A DNA stretch of 10,054 nucleotides from Nanobdellota archaeon (GCA_023131705.1 JAGLZG010000040.1:1-10054), one strand, 5' to 3'; shown: positions 1 to 4,714, counted from the stretch's first letter. Made by a program: numbers and translations. The notes: generated from the sequence alone by a model not told the origin.

Positions 1-317
1 TCTACTAATTCCCCTTCTGGACTTACTTCAATACCATATTGGGTTTTTAATGCTGCACATAATCCAGCGTTTCCTGCTTTACAAGCGTCAATTAATCTTT
101 GTGCTCTTTCATCAACACTTTCGTAGCTAAGCCCTTCTGATGCTGCTGCTGGTGCACTTTCAGCTACTGTTGGTTCTTCTGCAACTGCTGGCTCCTCTAC
201 AACTGCTTCTTCTTCTGCAACTGCTGGCTCCTCTACAACTGCTTCTTCTTCTGCTTCTTTACAACCAACAATCAGGAGAAGTACAACCAATGCTCCAATT
301 ATATACCCTGTTTTCAT
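1..317 (-). CDS. Secreted lipoprotein with acidic repeat linker (C-terminus beyond window)
   Basis: The first 105 codons are present; the rest lies beyond base 1. The N-terminus has a short basic start (MKTGY), a hydrophobic stretch and a lipobox-like LLIVGC, so cleavage before Cys19 and lipid anchoring on the outer face of the membrane is likely. A Glu/Ala/Val/Pro-rich linker follows (about residues 20-60) containing two tandem copies of a 12-residue unit (EEEAVVEEPAVA), the usual look of a flexible tether between membrane and a folded domain. After it comes a segment with two cysteines (DACKAGNAGLCAALK, about residues 78-90) that may form a disulfide; I do not recognise the domain it begins. 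The start is well fixed by an SD (AGGTGA) four bases upstream and a TATA-like box further up. The protein could be a solute-binding or purely structural surface protein; the visible part does not decide. Confidence 0.8.
   Translation of the reverse strand, partial: MKTGYIIGALVVLLLIVGCKEAEEEAVVEEPAVAEEEAVVEEPAVAEEPTVAESAPAAASEGLSYESVDERAQRLIDACKAGNAGLCAALKTQYGIEVSPEGELV
174..254 (-). repeat. Two-copy 36-bp in-frame tandem repeat
   Basis: Bases 174-218 recur with a period of exactly 36 bases (12 codons), without mismatch across the overlapping part. The unit encodes the Glu/Val/Pro/Ala-rich linker of the lipoprotein. Because the period is a multiple of three, copy number can change without shifting the frame, so linker length may vary between strains. 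Confidence 0.85.
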
Positions 318-321
318 TTAA

Positions 322-327
322 TCACCT
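322..327 (-). promoter_or_regulatory. Shine-Dalgarno site of the lipoprotein gene
   Basis: On the minus strand the bases read AGGTGA, followed by TTAA and the ATG. This matches the archaeal anti-SD core (GGAGGTGATC) and fixes the start at 317. It is one of the clearest ribosome-binding sites in the window, where several other genes look leaderless. Confidence 0.75.
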
Positions 328-360
328 CATATTTTATAATTTGAGACTGTAATATGCCTC

Positions 361-370
361 TTTTATATAC
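361..370 (-). promoter_or_regulatory. TATA-like box for the lipoprotein gene
   Basis: The minus strand reads GTATATAAAA. With the usual archaeal spacing of about 26 bases, transcription would begin near 339, giving a leader of roughly 20 bases that includes the SD site. The region is AT-rich, so the match is suggestive only. Confidence 0.45.
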
Positions 371-423
371 AATTAATTTATTTTATATTTAAATGTTGCG
401 GAAATATAGCGGCTTTCTAATAT

Positions 424-768
424 TTATACCATCTTAAGTTTTCCGCTAATCTTATCTATCTTTTCCTCATTATCAGGTCCAATCCCCAAACATGTTATTG
501 TTCCTGGCTCAACAACTGTCTTTCCAGCATCTGTAATTAAAGCTGTTATTAGGTTATTGTCTTCTGATATGGTTTTGTATTTTAGTAATTGTTCTTTGTT
601 ATCTACTTTTAGGATAATCTTTTTCATTCCTTGTTTTTTCCATTCATTTATATCATCTTTATCTGATTTTAATAAAGCTTCTACAGAAGCATGAGCTACC
701 TGTGCTGCTAATTTACCTTTTGGTAATTTTAAGTCATCTCTGATTATTATTACTTGTTTGTATTGCAT
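424..768 (-). CDS. pth2: Peptidyl-tRNA hydrolase, archaeal/eukaryal type (Pth2)
   Basis: The 114-residue length is typical for Pth2, the cytoplasmic enzyme that cleaves the ester bond between peptide and tRNA in peptidyl-tRNAs that drop off the ribosome, recycling the tRNA. The N-terminus carries the family signature: KQVIIIRDDLKLPKGKLAAQ is followed by VAHAS, with the conserved Lys19 and His26. Further on are TDAGKT (residues 79-84) and EPGTITCLGIGP (87-98), which form the rest of the active-site face. No SD precedes the ATG. A weak TATA-like ACTATAATA at 793-801 lies about 29 bases upstream, which fits a leaderless mRNA. The gene appears to stand alone: the next gene upstream on the same strand is about 370 bases away, across a region full of inverted repeats. 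Identification is firm from the sequence pattern. Confidence 0.95.
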   Translation of the reverse strand: MQYKQVIIIRDDLKLPKGKLAAQVAHASVEALLKSDKDDINEWKKQGMKKIILKVDNKEQLLKYKTISEDNNLITALITDAGKTVVEPGTITCLGIGPDNEEKIDKISGKLKMV

Positions 769-792
769 ATAAGTGTTTATTTAAGAACTAGT

Positions 793-801
793 TATTATAG
801 T
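793..801 (-). promoter_or_regulatory. Possible TATA box of pth2
   Basis: The minus strand reads ACTATAATA, centred about 29 bases before the pth2 ATG, which would give a start site at or within a few bases of the initiation codon. The match is weak and in AT-rich DNA. Confidence 0.3.
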
Positions 802-812
802 TTACTAAAATA

Positions 813-969
813 TAGTAGCGGACATTAATTATGACCTATAAATTTCCGCTACTAAGTTGAAATGTCAGAAATCGAAGATTTCTGAGCATGCTCAAAAACC
901 ACTACAAATTAAATTGTTTTTAGTGGTTTTTGACAAAGACAAACAATTTAAATCAATACTTTTGTCTTT
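813..969. other. Cluster of inverted repeats; candidate structured RNA or leader
   Basis: No gene is visible here. Four perfect stems follow one another: 813-822 with 845-854 (10 bp, 22-base loop); 865-873 with 877-885 (9 bp, GAA loop); 893-904 with 921-932 (12 bp, 16-base loop); and 935-943 with 961-969 (9 bp, 17-base loop). A 10-bp palindrome, GAGCATGCTC, sits at 884-893 between the second and third. In addition 911-919 can pair with 941-949 (9 bp), which competes with the fourth stem and could form a pseudoknot with the loop of the third. The cluster lies directly upstream of pth2 on the minus strand and downstream of the envelope locus, so it may be a leader, an independent small RNA or a set of transcript-end structures. 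The strand cannot be decided by eye. Confidence 0.45.
893..932. terminator. Terminator-like hairpin with A and T flanks
   Basis: A perfect 12-bp stem (CAAAAACCACTA / TAGTGGTTTTTG) has its A-run at the outer 5' side and its T-run at the outer 3' side, so on either strand it ends in U residues. It lies beyond the 3' end of the minus-strand envelope locus and could stop read-through towards pth2. Archaeal termination depends mainly on U-tracts, so the role of the stem is uncertain. Confidence 0.3.
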
Positions 970-1024
970 TTCTAATATTTAAGTTCAGTAGAGAAAATAT
1001 TTTTTTTAAGAGTTGATTTGCTCA

Positions 1025-1063
1025 CAGCCCCAAGACGTGATTGTTAGAGGGATGAGGGGGCTG
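1025..1063 (-). repeat. Hairpin element, copy A (diverged)
   Basis: Arms 1025-1031 (CAGCCCC) and 1057-1063 (GGGGCTG) enclose a 25-base loop, the same arm sequence and loop length as copies B and C, but in opposite orientation. About half of the loop positions agree with the other copies. Read on the minus strand, the bases after the right arm (down to about 1003) also resemble those after copy B, including a shared CTTAAAAAA. The element lies about 75 bases beyond the stop of the last envelope-locus gene, in the sense orientation of that locus. It is a G/C-rich island in an AT-rich gap. Confidence 0.6.
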
Positions 1064-1136
1064 ATGGGAAAGAACAGGATTGTGTTAATGGATGCAGTTT
1101 GTTTAATGATACAGATAAACAAACGACCGAATTAAT

Positions 1137-1343
1137 TTATTTTTTTCTAAACTTATACCACAAACCTAACGTTATCACAGTCAAAATTCCTGTAAGAATA
1201 AGATTAAAGTTTAATTTTTTACTTAACCAACTAGTTGTTTTTTCTATTCGTTCAGAAGATTTAAGATTTTTTCTTGCATAATAGATTCCTATTAAAGCTA
1301 AGACTCCTATCCCTATTGTTATGATAAATGTGGTTTTATTCAT
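1137..1343 (-). CDS. Small two-helix membrane protein
   Basis: This is a 68-residue protein of unknown family. Two hydrophobic helices are visible, about residues 6-23 and 47-63, joined by a lysine-rich stretch (ARKNLKSSERIEKTTSWLSKK, given here only for its charge) and followed by a basic tail (KFRKK). The basic connector and tail suggest that both lie in the cytoplasm and the helices form a hairpin or two re-entrant spans. It is the last gene of the minus-strand envelope locus, 12 bases after the stop of the preceding small membrane protein, so co-transcription is likely. No SD is seen before the ATG. It may be an accessory subunit of the surface protein or nuclease encoded upstream, but that rests on position alone. 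Confidence 0.6.
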   Translation of the reverse strand: MNKTTFIITIGIGVLALIGIYYARKNLKSSERIEKTTSWLSKKLNFNLILTGILTVITLGLWYKFRKK

Positions 1344-1355
1344 AATATATAAAAA

Positions 1356-1556
1356 TTATTTTTTTAATTCTAGTAAATCCTTAACAAATTTTCTTATTTT
1401 AGGATTATAGGCACATATAAAAAAAGCTATAACAACAATAATAACCAAAATGATTAACAATTTTATTATATTTTCAAATCGTATCATGATAAGTAAGATA
1501 ATTAAAGCCAAAATAACACCAATTACAAGATTTTTATTGACTTTATTTTCTGTCAA
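1356..1556 (-). CDS. Small two-helix membrane protein with TTG start
   Basis: This is a 66-residue protein of unknown family, almost entirely hydrophobic between two charged ends. The helices span about residues 10-27 and 31-50, separated only by a short RFEN turn region. The N-terminus (MTENKVNKN) and the C-terminus (KIRKFVKDLLELKK) are basic, giving a hairpin with both ends inside. The apparent start is TTG, two bases after the stop of the Cys-rich surface protein gene, which favours translational coupling. The first in-frame ATG is at residue 24 and would cut off a helix. The tight packing with both neighbours suggests that these three proteins are made together. Confidence 0.6.
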   Translation of the reverse strand: MTENKVNKNLVIGVILALIILLIMIRFENIIKLLIILVIIVVIAFFICAYNPKIRKFVKDLLELKK

Positions 1557-1558
1557 TT

Positions 1559-2389
1559 TTATTCTTCCCTATAGTATACTGCTTTCCCAGTTATCCTTTC
1601 AAATAAAGTAGCATGTTTTTTTTCAGTTTTTTCTTGAGGAATATCTTTATATTTAGTAACTGTCCTATATTTAGTTACAGTTCGATATTTAGTGACCGTT
1701 TCACATATTTGTTTTGTTGGTGTGTTTGTTAACCTATATAGGCATCTTACAGAGTCTGTTGGTAAATAATTAAAATCCCAAGCAATTGTTCTTGTATCTA
1801 ATGCTGATACCCATTTATTTTGAGATGTTATTTTTGTTTCCTCCCTTGAATCCTCATTTAACTTAAGTAAATCTAAATTAAAAGTTGCCCCTTCTTCATC
1901 TTTATTTTGGATTTTTATTTTACAATTTTTTCTATACTTAACACATTTTTCAGAAGCACAAACATCTTTATAACTCACACATTGGTTTCCATAAGATATA
2001 CATCTATCTTCGTACTCAATACAATTCCCCCAAAAATTTTTTTCTACGCAAATACTCTCAGTTTGCTCACAAAAAGATTGATATCTAGAACATTCTCTAT
2101 TATATCTTGCACATTCTTGTTGTAAACAAGTACTTGGAGAGCTATCCCATTCTATTTTGTGTATAATATTCCTATCATTACACTCTTGTGTTGAATACGG
2201 TTCTTCTATTGTATAAGATTCTTGTGCATCATACGGTTCTTTAACAGTATAAGCCACCATTCCTGTGTATGGTAACGGAACCCCAAAAGCAAAAATTGCC
2301 AATATGATTACTATTGCTAAAATAGTGTAAGGTATAATTTTTTTATTCTTACTTTTAGAAATATTTTTTTTATTTTGTTTTTTTATCAT
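1559..2389 (-). CDS. Cys-heptad surface protein with N-terminal membrane anchor
   Basis: From the ATG at 2389 the protein has 276 residues. A basic N-terminus (about 1-18) precedes one hydrophobic helix (about 19-36), so the rest is probably outside. Residues 47-70 contain two copies of a 12-residue Tyr/Glu/Pro unit (YTVKEPYDAQES, then YTIEEPYSTQEC). Residues 93-156 carry cysteines at 93, 100, 107, 114, then 123, 130, 137, 144, then 149 and 156; almost all steps are exactly seven residues, and Tyr often sits three after the Cys. A mixed domain follows (about 160-225), then a triple TVTKYR repeat (230-248) and a C-terminal LFERITGKAVYY. The protein has 14 cysteines in all. A GTG at 2398 is an alternative start, but AGGGGTG at 2396-2402 lies six bases before the ATG. 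I do not recognise the family; a disulfide-braced stalk or adhesin is an inference. Confidence 0.75.
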   Translation of the reverse strand: MIKKQNKKNISKSKNKKIIPYTILAIVIILAIFAFGVPLPYTGMVAYTVKEPYDAQESYTIEEPYSTQECNDRNIIHKIEWDSSPSTCLQQECARYNRECSRYQSFCEQTESICVEKNFWGNCIEYEDRCISYGNQCVSYKDVCASEKCVKYRKNCKIKIQNKDEEGATFNLDLLKLNEDSREETKITSQNKWVSALDTRTIAWDFNYLPTDSVRCLYRLTNTPTKQICETVTKYRTVTKYRTVTKYKDIPQEKTEKKHATLFERITGKAVYYREE

Positions 2390-2395
2390 AAAATA

Positions 2396-2402
2396 CACCC
2401 CT
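2396..2402 (-). promoter_or_regulatory. SD-like site deciding the start of the Cys-rich protein
   Basis: The minus strand reads AGGGGTG, six bases before the ATG at 2389. It overlaps the competing GTG codon at 2398, so a ribosome bound here would use the ATG. Confidence 0.5.
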
Positions 2403-2424
2403 TAAATATAAGTTATATCTTTTT

Positions 2425-2434
2425 ATTTATAAAT
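2425..2434 (-). promoter_or_regulatory. Possible TATA box upstream of the Cys-rich protein
   Basis: The self-complementary ATTTATAAAT is centred about 40 bases before the ATG. A start site about 26 bases downstream would fall near 2404, just ahead of the SD-like site. The 105-base gap after the nuclease gene makes an internal promoter reasonable, so the locus may form two transcripts. Confidence 0.35.
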
Positions 2435-2494
2435 TTTACTAATTTGTTATAGGTTATAAAATTCCAAAATCCGTTCGCAAAGGCTCACTTTCTT

Positions 2495-3004
2495 TTAATC
2501 TCCAAAACACTCACTCTTACACGAACACTTCTCACATTTATAATTTCTAGTGGGTTTTGGAGCTACACCTAAATCAATATAATCTCTCATCTCTTGCATT
2601 GTTTTTATTAAAAATGATTTCATATTTTCTGTATAAGAAACAGAAAAAGGTTGTCCACCTTTATATTGTATAAATCCATATTTTGGTTTTGTGCCTTTTA
2701 CTTCTTCTATTAATAAACAGTAGGAAATCAACTGCATTACATGAGAAAAATATGGTTTGTTAGGTCTTTTTGTGTTTTTTATTTCTAAAGGTAATAAACC
2801 ATCTTTTGTATGCAGGATAAAATCAGGTTTTCCCACTAAACCATATTTAGATGAAAAAAATGCTTTTTCAGGTTTTTCTTTATGATCTGAATAAACTGGT
2901 TTGCTTTTATACACTATTTTTGGAACTTTTGTTAATTTTAATAAAACAAATAAAATTACTATAATAATCCCAACTACCACAATTATTATATTAATCAAGT
3001 TCAT
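2495..3004 (-). CDS. Membrane-anchored Cas4-like nuclease, C-terminal half
   Basis: This 169-residue protein starts with one hydrophobic helix (about residues 4-24) followed by a strongly basic stretch, so the remainder should be cytoplasmic. It then shows the core of a PD-(D/E)XK nuclease of the Cas4/RecB type: Asp61 in VGKPDF, Glu74 and Lys76 in LPLEIKNTK, and Gln91 with Tyr95 in QLISYC (the QxxxY motif). The C-terminus holds CEKCSCKSEC (Cys157, 160, 162, 166), matching the three C-terminal Fe-S ligands of Cas4. The first Cys and the GxxxH motif of Cas4 are missing from this ORF but are encoded by the preceding one, which overlaps by ATGA. No cas1, cas2 or CRISPR array is in the window, so a CRISPR role is not supported. 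Its substrate is unknown. Confidence 0.75.
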   Translation of the reverse strand: MNLINIIIVVVGIIIVILFVLLKLTKVPKIVYKSKPVYSDHKEKPEKAFFSSKYGLVGKPDFILHTKDGLLPLEIKNTKRPNKPYFSHVMQLISYCLLIEEVKGTKPKYGFIQYKGGQPFSVSYTENMKSFLIKTMQEMRDYIDLGVAPKPTRNYKCEKCSCKSECFGD

Positions 3005-3225
3005 GTTAAAAACCTATATAACAGTAAAGATATGATAATTATAACTGCAATTATAATAAAAATATAAAGAAAGTTGGCTTTTGTTTGGTTTTCTGAAATT
3101 GTTTTATGGTGTTTTTCTCCTATTATCATCTTTTTTGTTATTTTAACGCCTTTTGTTATTCCAATCCACCAGCTAACAGGGCAAAAAAGATAACTTGCTA
3201 TTTCACTTGATTTAATTATTTTCAT
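3001..3225 (-). CDS. Membrane-anchored Cas4-like nuclease, N-terminal half
   Basis: This 74-residue protein begins with SEIASYLFCPVSWW (residues 7-20), the N-terminal Cys motif of Cas4-family nucleases (Cys15, the fourth Fe-S ligand), then GEKHH (36-40), the GxxxH motif that precedes the catalytic Asp/Glu/Lys in this family. It ends in a hydrophobic helix (about 51-71) and stops within an ATGA overlap with the next ORF, which starts with another helix and supplies the rest of the nuclease. Together the two ORFs read as a Cas4-like enzyme interrupted by a two-helix membrane hairpin, both nuclease parts facing the cytoplasm. It may be a genuine split with coupled translation or a one-base frameshift (natural or from sequencing) in a single gene. 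A TATA-like box at 3248-3258 fits a leaderless start. Confidence 0.7.
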   Translation of the reverse strand: MKIIKSSEIASYLFCPVSWWIGITKGVKITKKMIIGEKHHKTISENQTKANFLYIFIIIAVIIIISLLLYRFLT

Positions 3226-3247
3226 ACTAAAATAGGAATTCTATTGA

Positions 3248-3258
3248 AGTATTAAAAG
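3248..3258 (-). promoter_or_regulatory. Possible TATA box of the split nuclease
   Basis: The minus strand reads CTTTTAATACT, centred about 28 bases before the ATG at 3225, a spacing that would give a leaderless transcript. The match to TTTATATA is partial. Confidence 0.35.
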
Positions 3259-3294
3259 GTTTTTGAAAATCCATTCACTAAACTCTTTCCACCC

Positions 3295-3334
3295 CAGCCT
3301 CCCACCTCTCGTTTTTCTTATTGTATTGGGGCTG
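3295..3334 (+). repeat. Hairpin element, copy B
   Basis: The left arm CAGCC-T-CC (3295-3302, with T3300 unpaired) pairs with GGGGCTG (3328-3334), enclosing the same 25-base loop as copy C. The core 3301-3335 is identical over 35 bases to 4681-4715. It sits between the divergent starts of the split nuclease and the nucleotidyltransferase gene, so it is not behind any gene and cannot simply be a terminator for one. The downstream flank (to about 3357) resembles that of copy A. Confidence 0.7.
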
Positions 3335-3387
3335 TAAACATCCACTTCTTAAAAAACTTCTTTTTTTCAATATTCAAAACCAAAACC

Positions 3388-3395
3388 TTTATAAA
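3388..3395 (+). promoter_or_regulatory. TATA box of the nucleotidyltransferase gene
   Basis: TTTATAAA is preceded by an A/C-rich stretch (CAAAACC) that could act as a BRE. It is centred about 29 bases before the ATG at 3421 and no SD is present, the pattern of a leaderless archaeal mRNA. Confidence 0.55.
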
Positions 3396-3420
3396 CATAA
3401 TAACATTCTTATGTATTATT

Positions 3421-4311
3421 ATGAGAAAATTAGATTATTCAGTAAACCTAAAGCATTTTAAAGAAATAAAGAAGGATATTGTGCCTAGTTTATTCACTGA
3501 GCATCAATTTAACCTCATTAACAAAAAGTTTTCCAAAAAGAGAATGACTGATTCAGAAAAAAATGAGTTTTCAAGGTCAATATCAAGAAAAATGAAAGCA
3601 ATAAATAAGATACTTAAAAAAGAAACAAAAGGGGTTTTTATATATGGAAAAGAAAGAATTAAACCAGACAGATTAAAACTAATATATAAATACCTGAATA
3701 ACTTCTCAAGAAAATTTAAGAACAAGCATGTAATAATAACAGGAAGCTTTTTGTACAATGAAAATTATAATGATATAGATATATTTGTTATATCAAAATA
3801 TGAAAAAGAGGATTATAACATAGGAAAGGTTCATATAAACTATTTTACAGAAGATGTTTATAACTCCTTATTCTTCAGGAGCATAAAAAAACTCTGCATA
3901 TCCAACAAAGAGATGCTTCAATACCAATTAAAAGAGAGAGTTGATATTGATACTTTTATATCCCTTTACCAGGAATTGTTTAATGATTTAGATAATAATT
4001 TCAAAGGAATAAAATCAACACTAAGGGAGTTTTTACTGCAGGCTTCTTTTATCAGCAAGACACCAATTCCTGATTCATTAGATTTAAAGCGTGAAGTTGA
4101 AAATCTGCTTAAGCTCAAGAACTCAAAAGAAATAATAAAAAATATATTCATAAATACTGTTCTGATAGGCGTTAATAAAAAGAAAGCCTTAAATGCAATG
4201 AAAAGCATGATTTTTTCATACAAGGAATTAATAAAGGAGTATAAGCAGCATAAGAAATATTATTTTGACATTATGGGTGCTTTTAAAAGGGTGGTATCAA
4301 TTGGAAGCTAA
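3421..4311 (+). CDS. Nucleotidyltransferase-fold protein with helical C-terminus
   Basis: This is a 296-residue cytoplasmic protein. Residues 103-125 show the minimal nucleotidyltransferase signature: a strand (HVIITGS) with Gly108-Ser109, then NDIDIFVIS with Asp118 and Asp120, the metal-binding DxD pair of the Pol-beta/MNT superfamily. The third acidic residue expected on a later strand is not evident; KVHINYF (136-142) occupies that place with His/Asn. The first 100 residues are basic and helical, and the last 120 (about 175-296) are mostly helical, possibly for binding RNA or a partner. Relatives include AbiEii-type toxins and tRNA-modifying MNT proteins, but no specific substrate can be named. 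The small gene behind it overlaps by 11 bases. The pair is bracketed by copies B and C of the hairpin element. A toxin, antitoxin or RNA-modifying role remains open. Confidence 0.7.
   Translation: MRKLDYSVNLKHFKEIKKDIVPSLFTEHQFNLINKKFSKKRMTDSEKNEFSRSISRKMKAINKILKKETKGVFIYGKERIKPDRLKLIYKYLNNFSRKFKNKHVIITGSFLYNENYNDIDIFVISKYEKEDYNIGKVHINYFTEDVYNSLFFRSIKKLCISNKEMLQYQLKERVDIDTFISLYQELFNDLDNNFKGIKSTLREFLLQASFISKTPIPDSLDLKREVENLLKLKNSKEIIKNIFINTVLIGVNKKKALNAMKSMIFSYKELIKEYKQHKKYYFDIMGAFKRVVSIGS
4288..4295 (+). promoter_or_regulatory. SD-like site for the overlapping small gene
   Basis: AGGGTGGT lies inside the end of the nucleotidyltransferase gene, five bases before the TTG at 4301. It favours that codon over the upstream in-frame TTG (4265) and GTG (4277). 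Confidence 0.45.
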
Positions 4312-4621
4312 AGAATTTAAACAAAAAGTTAAGAAAGCGCTTAATTCAGAAATCAATTTTGCCGGCCATGTTGATTTGGTAATAAACAATATTACAGAAG
4401 ACAAGCAGAAAATAATCTTAAACTGGATAAAAGAATGCTGTTCAGGGATCAAAAGGCCAGAGCCATGCAAGAACTTCAGGCATCTTATATCTTTTATTTA
4501 TAAGTCAAGCGACAACAAAATAAGGGGAATTTTAACAAAAGAAAAAAATGCTTATTTTGTAGAACTATTCCTTGACAAGCATAAATATTATGACCGCAAA
4601 AGGAAATACCTGGGAATATGA
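4301..4621 (+). CDS. Small basic protein, possible RelE/HigB-like toxin
   Basis: From the TTG at 4301 the protein has 106 residues and overlaps the nucleotidyltransferase gene by 11 bases, so translation is probably coupled. The N-terminal half is helical (KEFKQKVKKAL, then DKQKIILNWIKECC), followed by KNFRHLISFIYK, KIRGILTK, NAYFVELFLDKHKYYDRK and a short tail. That succession of two helices, then strands with a conserved-looking Arg and a terminal H/K-x-Y-Y, resembles RelE/ParE/HigB-type mRNA-cleaving toxins. The likeness is in secondary-structure order and the C-terminal motif only. If it holds, the upstream protein may be an unusual partner. A start at 4265 would add 12 residues. Three Cys (46, 47, 56) are present. 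Confidence 0.5.
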   Translation: MEAKEFKQKVKKALNSEINFAGHVDLVINNITEDKQKIILNWIKECCSGIKRPEPCKNFRHLISFIYKSSDNKIRGILTKEKNAYFVELFLDKHKYYDRKRKYLGI

Positions 4622-4675
4622 CCTGTCCATCAAAATAAAGTTAGATGTATTCTTTTCTTATAATAAAACCTCACC

Positions 4676-4714
4676 CAGCCCCCACCTCTCGTTTTTCTTA
4701 TTGTATTGGGGCTG
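4676..4714 (+). repeat. Hairpin element, copy C
   Basis: Arms CAGCCCC (4676-4682) and GGGGCTG (4708-4714) enclose a 25-base T-rich loop. Bases 4681-4715 are identical to 3301-3335. The element lies in the 115-base gap between the convergent ends of the small toxin-like gene and the aminopeptidase gene, so here it could serve as a transcript end (loop T-run CGTTTTTCTTATT). With copy B it brackets the nucleotidyltransferase pair in direct orientation, 1380 bases apart. Confidence 0.7.

Noticed and set aside
140..352. Plus-strand leucine-rich open frame
   Set aside because: It is the reverse of the Glu/Ala/Val/Pro repeat linker of the lipoprotein; the low-complexity Leu/Gln run is an artefact of that repeat. 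The minus-strand gene has a lipobox, SD and TATA-like box.
1021..1070. C/D box small RNA on the plus strand (GATGA and CTGATG in copy A)
   Set aside because: The box-like motifs do not recur in copies B and C, and no proper C, D', C', D order with guide spacing can be laid out.
769..1136. tRNA or rRNA gene in the gap
   Set aside because: No cloverleaf, T-loop (GTTCRA) or other conserved rRNA/tRNA segment could be found on either strand.
1099..1281. Plus-strand open frame opposite the last small membrane protein
   Set aside because: No promoter or SD, and no protein-like features; the minus-strand frame has ATG start, helix pattern and operon spacing.
2495..3225. Simple pseudogene of Cas4
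   Set aside because: All catalytic and Fe-S motifs are kept across the two ORFs and the ATGA overlap with a helix on each side looks functional; decay would be expected to hit motifs too.
3421..4621. Horizontal transfer of the cassette judged by base composition
   Set aside because: Codon use and AT content look like those of the neighbours by eye; no contrast strong enough to claim transfer without computation.
3295..4714. Insertion sequence or transposon
   Set aside because: The enclosed genes show no transposase or integrase motifs, the repeats are direct rather than terminal inverted, and no target-site duplication could be found by eye.
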